Positions 1-6,620 of a stretch of 64,000 nucleotides of DNA are shown piece by piece. This stretch comes from Lentzea atacamensis (GTDB taxonomy: Bacteria > Actinomycetota > Actinomycetes > Mycobacteriales > Pseudonocardiaceae): contig NZ_QLTT01000005.1 in the NCBI RefSeq assembly GCF_003269295.1, positions 372,001 through 436,000 of the forward strand, given 5' to 3'. The position numbers were made by a program, and so were the translations under genes. Below the pieces are notes generated by a model, which was given only the letters and a program-made list of their open reading frames with translations, had not been told where the DNA came from and ran no database searches. Each line of letters begins with the position of its first letter. The first letter of the stretch is position 1.

Positions 1-57
1 TCTGGGCATGCCTCCAAGATAACGAGTGAAGGTTGCGGAAAGTCAAAGATCACCCTT

Positions 58-996
58 TCACCGCAATGCCGCCAGCAGATGAGACAGGTTGACACCAACG
101 GCGTCCGCCAACCGGCGCACGACTTCCGGAGCGGGTGCCAGCGGGTGGGTGTCACGGGTGGCCGGCAGGCCTTCACCGCCGGAAAACTTCGATTGCGGGG
201 TGACCGGCGCGAGGATCGGGTAGACGCGCCAGCGCGGCACCTTCGAGTCCGCCATGGCGAGCGTGTTCTCGTGCCACAGCATCACGGCGGATTGGCGTTC
301 GTTGCGCGCGAGCACGCACCCGTAGCCCGTGAGGGTGATCGCGCGTGCGGCCGCCCGGACGGGGTTGCGGAAGTCGCCGTCCACCACCCACACGCCGTTC
401 ATGACCTCGGCGTTGAGACCTTCCGCCTCCAGCGCGGCGAGGGTCTCGGCGTGCTGGTCGTCCGCGGCGGCCGTGGCCAGTTCGACCACCTCCTGCACCT
501 CGGAGGCCGTCACGACGCGTGCACCGGCCTCCGTGGAGGCGTGCAGGAGGCGTTCGACGTGCCGGTCCTCCGCGTAGGCCGCCCACTCCTGGGCCTTCTC
601 CCACGCCGCACGTGCGATGACGTCCGCCTCGGAACCACCGCGCAGCCGTGCGTCCTGCAACAGCTGTGCGAGCACCACGGCGATGACAGAGCTCAACAGG
701 CCGTCGTCACGTGACTCGTCGCCTTCGGGCACGAGAGTGCCCACCAGGTCACGCAGGTCCGCGCGCCAGCTCTCGTCGCCCGCCCACACGCCGATGGCGA
801 GCAGGTTCAGGTAGTGGTCCGCGATGGCCATCCGCACGAGCAACGGCTGAGAGCCCGCCTCCCGCGCGTCACGCCGTGCGGTCGCCTTCATCTGCGGCCG
901 CTCCGCGGGATCGACCACGCTCACGCGGATCTTGTCGAGTTCGTCGAGGAAGTCGTCCCACCGGTTCTCCGAAAACCGGGCGAAGACGTCGTCCAC
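58..996 (-). CDS. Hypothetical protein coupled to folP2-like gene
   Basis: A soluble protein of about 312 residues with no family I recognise. It is acidic and helix-rich, with no signal peptide, membrane segment or obvious catalytic motif. I chose the GTG at 996 because a GGAGG lies six bases before it and the upstream folP2-like gene stops at 998-1000 (stop and start read TGAGGTG). A longer reading frame runs to 1065, but it would overlap folP2 by 68 bases. The pair is therefore probably translationally coupled, so a role linked to the DHPS-like protein is possible, but that is inference only. The stop lies 57 bases from the window edge. Confidence 0.8.
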   Translation of the reverse strand: MDDVFARFSENRWDDFLDELDKIRVSVVDPAERPQMKATARRDAREAGSQPLLVRMAIADHYLNLLAIGVWAGDESWRADLRDLVGTLVPEGDESRDDGLLSSVIAVVLAQLLQDARLRGGSEADVIARAAWEKAQEWAAYAEDRHVERLLHASTEAGARVVTASEVQEVVELATAAADDQHAETLAALEAEGLNAEVMNGVWVVDGDFRNPVRAAARAITLTGYGCVLARNERQSAVMLWHENTLAMADSKVPRWRVYPILAPVTPQSKFSGGEGLPATRDTHPLAPAPEVVRRLADAVGVNLSHLLAALR

Positions 997-997
997 C

Positions 998-1834
998 TCA
1001 TACCTCCAGCTCAAGTCGAGCGACGGACTCGAGTACTCGTCTTGTGCGCGCCACTTCGTGCGCACGGAACACCGCGGCGCCCGCCACCGCCGCGATCGCA
1101 GTCGCGACGAGGGTGCCCTCGACGCGCTCGTGCAGTTCCACGCCGAGGGTCTCCCCGACGAAGTCCTTGTTGGACAACGCCATCAGCACCGGCCACCCGG
1201 TCGCCACCAGCTCGTCCGTGTGCCGCACCAGCGCCAGGCTGTGCCATGTGTTCTTGCCGAAGTCGTGTGTGGGGTCGATCAGCACGCTCTTGCGCGGCAC
1301 ACCGAGCGCGACCACTCGCTCAGCGTGCGCGGTCGTCTCCGCGATGACGTCCGCCACGAGGTCCGGATAGCTCACCCTATGCGGGCGCGTCCTGGGCTTC
1401 ACACCGCCCGTGTGCGAGCAGACGTACCCGGCGCCGTACTCCGCGGCGACCTCGGCCAGCCCGGGGTCCGCGCCCGCCCACGTGTCGTTGAGCAGGTCGG
1501 CACCGGCCTCGCAGGCGAGCCTGCCGACGTCCGCCCGCCACGTGTCGCTGCTGATGACCAGGTCCGGATAGGCCTCGCGCACGCGGGCGATGAACGGCAC
1601 GACGCGGCGCGCTTCCTCGCCGGAGTCGACGACGTCGCCGGGGCCCGCCTTCACGCCACCGATGTCGACGATGTCCGCGCCCTCCTCCACGACGCGGTGC
1701 ACGGCCTCCATCGCCACGTTCTCGGCGTAGTTGGCGCCCTTGTCGTAGAAGGAGTCCGGGGTGCGGTTGATGATCGCCATCACCAGCGCGCGGTCACGGA
1801 CGACGGTCCGGCCGCGGAACTGGAGCTCGATCAC
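998..1834 (-). CDS. folP2: Dihydropteroate synthase family protein (FolP2-like)
   Basis: A 278-residue TIM-barrel protein of the pterin-binding (DHPS) family. The N-terminus has MAIINRTPDSFYD, the usual first pterin/pABA loop (normally N-x-TPDSF), then DIGG in place of the usual DIGGESTRPG, and SSDTWRADV for the SVDT segment. The phosphate loop after DIGG lacks the ESTRPG residues and instead reads VKAGPGDVVDSGEE. That pattern is typical of the actinobacterial second copy, FolP2, which in mycobacteria is reported to lack DHPS activity. The start is GTG 1834; no good ribosome site is visible, and a TAGACA hexamer about ten bases upstream suggests a leaderless transcript. It leads the two-gene unit with the downstream unknown gene. 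Confidence 0.85.
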   Translation of the reverse strand: MIELQFRGRTVVRDRALVMAIINRTPDSFYDKGANYAENVAMEAVHRVVEEGADIVDIGGVKAGPGDVVDSGEEARRVVPFIARVREAYPDLVISSDTWRADVGRLACEAGADLLNDTWAGADPGLAEVAAEYGAGYVCSHTGGVKPRTRPHRVSYPDLVADVIAETTAHAERVVALGVPRKSVLIDPTHDFGKNTWHSLALVRHTDELVATGWPVLMALSNKDFVGETLGVELHERVEGTLVATAIAAVAGAAVFRAHEVARTRRVLESVARLELEV

Positions 1835-1896
1835 ATCCCGTGTCTACCAGGTGGTCCCCGGCCTTGGCACATGGCGGAGGTCTCATACTGCCTCGC

Positions 1897-2934
1897 GTGG
1901 AACTGGTGAAAGCGGTCGACGCACTTTGGCAGCGGGGCTGGCTGCCGTACGACGTTCGCGAGATGGTGTCGCGTTCACTCGATGAGTCGGCCACCTCTCT
2001 CGTGGTCGACGTGATCGCTTTGTCCTGTTCGCCTCATGTCGAGGCGACCGTGCACCCGCGTTGGCGACGTCAGCTGGACGAGATCGGTGCCTCTGTGTGG
2101 TGGGAAGGTCCGCTGCTGGAGGCGTGGGCCACACGCCACATCGAGACACTGGCGTATGCGTCTCATACGGCGGCGGAGCTGTTGCGGTTCCTCATGCGGT
2201 TCCCGACGTTGCCGCGCATCCTGCCGTTGCCGGGCGCTGGGCTCGTGTCAGCCGTGCGCGCGGGTGTGGACCAGAAGGTGCTCAACCGGGTGCGCGCGCT
2301 GCTCGCGAAGGCCGAGTCGACCTCGTTCCCGGAGGAAGCGGAGGCATTGTCGGGCAAGGCGCAGGAGCTGATGAACCGGCACGCGCTGGAACGGGCGATG
2401 CTCGACGCGGACCTGCCGGCGCTGGCGACGTCGCGACGGATGTGGCTCGACAAGAGCTACTTCAAGGAGAAGTCGCAGCTCGTGCAGGTGGTGGCGTCGG
2501 CTTTCAGGTCCCGCGCGGTCGCTTATGACGGGTTCGGGTTCGTCGCGCTGGTGGGCGACGAGGTGGACCTGGAGAGCGTGGAGCTGCTGTCGACGTCGCT
2601 GCTCGTGCAGGCGACGCGGGCGATGGTGGCGGTCGGCGGGCAGGCCGGGAAGGGCAGTGAGGCGCGCTCGCGGCCGTTCCGGAAGTCGTTCCTGGTGGCC
2701 TACGCGACGCGGATCGGTGAGCGGCTGACCGAGGCGCCCGCGGTCTCGGACGAGCGGTTGCTGCCGGTGCTGGCCGACCGCAAGAAGGCCGTGGACACGA
2801 TGTTCGACGAGATGTTCACGCGGACGCGGACCTCGCGCGTGACGGTGCGGTCGGCGGCCGGATGGGGTGCGGGTCTCGCCGCGGCGGACATCGCCGACAT
2901 CGGTACCGGTCGAAGTTCCGTGACTTCCGGTTAA
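1897..2934 (+). CDS. DUF2786 domain protein
   Basis: About 345 residues. The centre (near residues 125-165) carries the DUF2786 signature KVLNRVRALLAKAESTSFPEE, followed by EAEALSGKAQELM. This domain of unknown function is common in actinobacteria and sometimes linked to DNA-related proteins. The C-terminal half is helical with no motif I can name. I prefer GTG 1897, which sits a few bases after CATACT, a plausible -10 for a leaderless mRNA; an in-frame GTG at 1840 would add 19 poorly conserved-looking residues. It is divergent from folP2, with only about 60 bases between starts, so the two promoters must overlap. Confidence 0.8.
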   Translation: MELVKAVDALWQRGWLPYDVREMVSRSLDESATSLVVDVIALSCSPHVEATVHPRWRRQLDEIGASVWWEGPLLEAWATRHIETLAYASHTAAELLRFLMRFPTLPRILPLPGAGLVSAVRAGVDQKVLNRVRALLAKAESTSFPEEAEALSGKAQELMNRHALERAMLDADLPALATSRRMWLDKSYFKEKSQLVQVVASAFRSRAVAYDGFGFVALVGDEVDLESVELLSTSLLVQATRAMVAVGGQAGKGSEARSRPFRKSFLVAYATRIGERLTEAPAVSDERLLPVLADRKKAVDTMFDEMFTRTRTSRVTVRSAAGWGAGLAAADIADIGTGRSSVTSG

Positions 2935-2974
2935 GCTGACGGCGCCGCCCCGCGACCTAGGGTGGTGCACGTCC

Positions 2975-4210
2975 TTGTTCGGGAAGTCTCTTGCTGTTGC
3001 CGCGGTGCTCGCGGTGACCTTCTCGTCGTCAGCTTCCGCGTCGTTCTCGCTGCTCAGACCACTGACGCGGGGCAACGGTGACTCCACTACACCGGTCATC
3101 AGCGCTGATGGGCGCTATGTCGCTTTTCCCTCTCTCGCGTCGAACCTCGTGCGCGGAGACCGCAACGGTGTGTCCGACGTCTTCGTGAAGGATCTGCGCA
3201 CCGGTGCCGTGCGGTCGGCGTCGCGTGGTGGCGATGGGCCTTCGTTCGATCCGCCCGCGCTGAGCGCGGACGGGCGGTTCGTGGCGTTCGTGTCGTCCGC
3301 GGCGAACCTGGTGGCCGGTGACACCAACGGCGTTGACGACGTGTTCGTGACCGACATGGTTTCGGGGCGCGTTGAGCGCGTGAGCGGTGGCAACGGCCCT
3401 GCGTTCGGTAGCCCGGCCATCAGTGCTGATGGGCGTTATGTGGCGTTCCGGTCCGAGGCGTCGACATTGGTGGAGGGCGACACCAACGGCGTGGCGGACG
3501 TGTTCCTGACGGATCGGGCGTCGGGGAAGGTGACGCGGATCAGCACGTCGGCGTCGGGTGCGCAGGGCGACAAGCTGGTGCACCACGGCCTCGCGATGAG
3601 TGCTGACGGCCGGCTCGTCGTCTTCCCCTCCGCCGCAACGAACCTGGTGCCTGATGACACGAACGGCAGTGTCGACATGTTCGTGAAGGACGTCGTTTCC
3701 GGTGCGGTGGAACGGGTCAACGTGTCTGCTGATGGCGTGCAAACGTCTTCCTACACGCTGATGCCCGCTATCACGCCCGATGGCTCGCGCGTGTTGTTTG
3801 TGGCGTGGGGCGACACTTTGGTGCCCGGTGACACCGAGGACACTCCGGACATCTTCATGAAAGACCTGCGCACCAAGGCGATCACGCGTGTGAACACGCG
3901 CGCTGACGGGACGGTGTCGGACGCTCAGCCGTACCAGCCGTCGGTGAGCGCGGACGGCCGTTTCGTCGTGTTCTCGTCGTTGGCGTCAAATCTGGTGCGC
4001 CGGGACACCAACAACGTGGACGACGTGTTCCTGAAGGACATGGCTTCGGGGTCGGTGACGCGCCTGAGCGAGCGATTCGGCAAGCAGGGCAACAACTTCT
4101 CGCTGGCGCCGACGATCAGTGCCGACGGCCGCTCCGTGGTGTTCTCCTCGAAGGCGACGAACCTGACCCCCACCCCTTCGAGTGAACTCCTTCTGCACAA
4201 CCGCATCTGA
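2975..4210 (+). CDS. Secreted TolB-like seven-blade beta-propeller
   Basis: 411 residues beginning with a Sec signal (MFGKSLAVAAVLAVTFSSSASA). The mature protein consists of seven repeats of about 50 residues. Each has the PD40/TolB pattern S-A-D-G-R-x-V-x-F followed by x-A-S-N-L-V-x-x-D-T-N-G-V-x-D-V-F, so a closed seven-bladed propeller is predicted. The repeated D-T-N-G-V-D-D stretches look like acidic calcium-type loops. No catalytic domain is attached, so an extracellular binding or scaffold role is likely. The start is TTG 2975, about eight bases after AGGGTGG. The gene follows DUF2786 by 40 bases and may be co-transcribed with it. Confidence 0.85.
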   Translation: MFGKSLAVAAVLAVTFSSSASASFSLLRPLTRGNGDSTTPVISADGRYVAFPSLASNLVRGDRNGVSDVFVKDLRTGAVRSASRGGDGPSFDPPALSADGRFVAFVSSAANLVAGDTNGVDDVFVTDMVSGRVERVSGGNGPAFGSPAISADGRYVAFRSEASTLVEGDTNGVADVFLTDRASGKVTRISTSASGAQGDKLVHHGLAMSADGRLVVFPSAATNLVPDDTNGSVDMFVKDVVSGAVERVNVSADGVQTSSYTLMPAITPDGSRVLFVAWGDTLVPGDTEDTPDIFMKDLRTKAITRVNTRADGTVSDAQPYQPSVSADGRFVVFSSLASNLVRRDTNNVDDVFLKDMASGSVTRLSERFGKQGNNFSLAPTISADGRSVVFSSKATNLTPTPSSELLLHNRI

Positions 4211-4259
4211 AGGGCCTCCCCGGCAAAAAGAGTCAGACCCCCTCCCTAACGTCAACCCC

Positions 4260-4742
4260 ATGACATCCACCTACCACAACGAGATCAAGCTCGGCGAGGT
4301 CAACTACCGGCTGAGCGCGACGACGGACTCCGCGGAGTCCCTGACGCTGGAACTGCTGGGAGCGCTCGACTCGGGAGAGGTGATCGCGGACGGCCGCCTC
4401 CGACTGCCGGTCGAGGGCGGCGCCACGATCGGCAAACTCCTGTCGCGCGTCCTGGGCGCCCACACACGCCTGCGTGGCCGCCCGTCCCGCTATTCCAACG
4501 CCAACCAGCCCTGGACCGACTCCCTCGACACCGAACTGCGCACCGCCTGGCTCACGCCGACCGACGACCCGGCGCCGGCACTGATCAGGTCCATCGCCGA
4601 CGACATGCAACGCTCCCCCACCGCCATCCGCGCCCGCCTGGCGCGGGTCGGCTGCGACCCGGACATCCCCGGCCGCGAACTCTCAGCCGCGGCCGCCACC
4701 CTGCTGGGGTCGATGTCAGGGACCACTCAGGGAAAGACCTGA
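4260..4742 (+). CDS. Hypothetical protein, possible small DNA-binding tail
   Basis: 160 residues. The first half (to about residue 65) is strand-rich. The second half has a helical segment with R-S-I-A-D-D-M-x-R-S-P-T-A-I-R-A-R-L, which resembles the turn and recognition helix of winged or HTH-type proteins seen in actinobacterial small regulators. I do not recognise the family. ATG 4260 is chosen because the upstream extension (to 4182) overlaps the propeller gene and reads like its antisense-free tail. The gene starts 50 bases after the propeller stop. Function is unknown; the DNA-binding suggestion is weak. Confidence 0.7.
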   Translation: MTSTYHNEIKLGEVNYRLSATTDSAESLTLELLGALDSGEVIADGRLRLPVEGGATIGKLLSRVLGAHTRLRGRPSRYSNANQPWTDSLDTELRTAWLTPTDDPAPALIRSIADDMQRSPTAIRARLARVGCDPDIPGRELSAAAATLLGSMSGTTQGKT

Positions 4743-4804
4743 TTCCCCACACCCGAGCCCGGCGGACCCTGGAGCAGCAGGCACCAGAGTCTCAGGGGGT
4801 AACA

Positions 4805-5077
4805 GTGGAAATCGGCGGCTTGTTCACAGCACTGCTCGTCGGAGCCGTCATCGGCGGCCTGGGCCGCCTGGTGGTCCCCGGCAGGCAGCAGGTCTCACTG
4901 CTGGTGACCATCCTGGTGGGCATCGTCGCAGCCCTGCTGGGCACCGCGGCGGCCACGGTGCTGGGCGTGGCCCACACCTCGGGCATCGACTGGATCGAGC
5001 TGGCGCTCCAGGTGGGCCTGGCCGGTGCGGGCGTGACCCTCCTGGCCAACCGCTCCAGGCCCAAACTCCCCCGCTGA
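4805..5077 (+). CDS. GlsB/YeaQ/YmgE family membrane protein
   Basis: 90 residues with three hydrophobic segments. The opening pattern is L-L-V-G-A-V-I-G-G-L-G-R-L-V-V-P-G-R, the hallmark of transglycosylase-associated/GlsB/YeaQ small membrane proteins, which are linked to general or envelope stress. The start is GTG 4805, with AGGGGG five bases upstream. The C-terminal NRSRPKLPR is probably cytoplasmic. It is monocistronic as far as can be seen, with a repeat-rich gap downstream. Confidence 0.85.
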   Translation: MEIGGLFTALLVGAVIGGLGRLVVPGRQQVSLLVTILVGIVAALLGTAAATVLGVAHTSGIDWIELALQVGLAGAGVTLLANRSRPKLPR

Positions 5078-5427
5078 CCGGGCAAGGGCGGCCCCGCGCC
5101 GCCCGTCCACCCACCAGGCCGGCCGACCCGAGCCGCCCAGCCCTCCGCCGCTCAAACGCGCGCGGACCGCAAGGCGAACAACGGGTCCCCAGCCCTCCAC
5201 TCCCACAAGCCGCACCGCACGGGCAGCCAACCGCCGCTCGTCGCCCGTGCCACGCGGTCCACCGCAGCCAACCTGTCAGACCACGGCACCACCAACAGAT
5301 CCCAGGACTGCGGCAAGGCCTCCAGCCGCCTCGCCTTCCGCCGCTCCACGCGCGCGGACCGCGCGGCCAACAACGGTCGCCGACCCTCACCGCGGCAGGA
5401 TCGCAGCGCTACCAACGGATCCCGCCC
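5078..5427. repeat. Gene-free gap with degenerate GC-rich repeats
   Basis: About 350 bases without a convincing gene. It holds two imperfect copies of a unit of about 45 bases, at 5149-5194 and 5341-5385. Both contain ACGCGCGCGGACCGC followed by an AACAACGG core. Shorter relatives, ACCAACAGATCCC near 5289 and ACCAACGGATCCC near 5411, look like diverged copies. Open frames on both strands only translate the repeats into Arg/Pro-rich text. Confidence 0.6.
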
Positions 5428-5793
5428 GTGACCCAGGCAGCACTCGGTGCCACATGTGGCATGACCGAGCGCCGCCGTGCCGTCCTGGAAGGAACCCGGA
5501 TCCGCCGCGTCCGGAACCCGACCGCCGGCCGGATCGAGGCGGCAGTCCTCGGCATGGCTCGCGAGAACGTCGTGGTCCTGTCCGAGGCCGACGACGACCA
5601 CACCCACGTTTAGGTGTGGCAACGCCCCGGCGGCCTGCACCAGCTCGAGCACCGCGCCGGTTCACCCGTCGAGCACTTCCAGACGATGACGGTGTCGGCG
5701 GACAAGGTCCACGCGACCTTCACCGCGTGGCTGCGGCGCGACGAGGGCTGGACCGAACCGTTCACCTGGCGGTCGGTGAGCGAGCTGCTCTAG
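5428..5793 (+). pseudogene. Small hypothetical gene broken by an in-frame amber codon
   Basis: The frame from GTG 5428 (or ATG 5461) runs to TAG at 5611-5613, then continues in the same frame without interruption to a second TAG at 5791-5793. The two halves read as one sensible protein of about 110-121 residues: ...SEADDDHTHV, stop, VWQRPGGLHQLEHRAGSP..., ending WTEPFTWRSVSELL. A single C-to-T change (CAG to TAG) would explain the stop. The final TAG shares CTAG with the stop of the convergent SWIM gene. I do not recognise the family. It is either a recent pseudogene, two tiny genes (GTG follows the stop directly), or a readthrough or sequencing artefact. Confidence 0.55.
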
Positions 5794-6620
5794 TCGCCTG
5801 GCTGCAACGCGAGGTAGGCCGGGCGAAGCAGATCGACGAGGTTCGAGCGGCGGACCGTGATCGGGACGGCGTCGAGCTGGTCGAGAACGGCGTCCACGCG
5901 CACCACCGCCGTGGGGTCGCCGAGGTTGAGGCTCGTCGCGGTCTGCTTCTGCCAGAACGTGTCGAGGCACTTCGTCAGCGGCGGCGCCTCCTCGCGGGCG
6001 GCGACGGCACGCGTGCTGGCGCCGCGCAGCATGCGGAGGCGTTCGAGCAGGTCGTCGCGGCTGCGTCCGCGCCAGGCGAAGATCTCGAACGGGTCGCTGT
6101 CGAACGACTCGGCGAGCAGGTAGCAGGTGGCGGCGAGGTGTTTGCAGGGCACCTCCCAGTCCGGGCAGGTGCAGTCCATCGTCAGCTCGCGGGAGGAGGA
6201 CGGGAAGAGCTGAAGGCCGAGATCTGCGAACAGGGTCTCGATGTCCGGCGGCATCTCGCCGGCCAGCAGCTTGGCCGCGTACAGGGCCTTGCCGGCCAGA
6301 GCGTGTTCGATGCGTTGCCATTCCGGGGTGGTGAACGCCTTGATGGCGATGCGCACCTTGTACGGGGTGGGGCGTGAGCCCTGCACCAGGGCGATGACCA
6401 TGCTCGTGGACAGCGAGAGGGAGAGGACCTGGCCCTGGCGCGCGTAGTTGCGGCCTCGGGTCAGGCGGCCGCCCATACCGAACGACTCGAGCACCTCGAT
6501 GAAGCGGCGCGACCACCAGGTGGCGCCGATGTCACCGCGCTTGCTCTTGGCCTTGAGGCCGTTGTCCACCTTGATGGTCTTGCCGTAGCGGGGGCCTTCG
6601 CCGGACCAGTGCTCACTCAC
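5790..6620 (-). CDS. SWIM zinc-finger protein
   Basis: 276 residues with a SWIM zinc finger, C-T-C-P-D-W-E-V-P-C-K-H (CxC...CxH), near residues 150-165. The N-terminal region has a W-W-S-R-R-F-I-E-V-L-E segment typical of the actinobacterial SWIM partner of SNF2 helicases. SWIM domains bind DNA or proteins. The start GTG 6620 overlaps the end of the SNF2 gene by eight bases (GTGAGTGA), so the two are almost certainly translated together and probably act as one complex on DNA. The stop lies in a CTAG shared with the broken gene on the other strand. Confidence 0.9.
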   Translation of the reverse strand: MSEHWSGEGPRYGKTIKVDNGLKAKSKRGDIGATWWSRRFIEVLESFGMGGRLTRGRNYARQGQVLSLSLSTSMVIALVQGSRPTPYKVRIAIKAFTTPEWQRIEHALAGKALYAAKLLAGEMPPDIETLFADLGLQLFPSSSRELTMDCTCPDWEVPCKHLAATCYLLAESFDSDPFEIFAWRGRSRDDLLERLRMLRGASTRAVAAREEAPPLTKCLDTFWQKQTATSLNLGDPTAVVRVDAVLDQLDAVPITVRRSNLVDLLRPAYLALQPGD

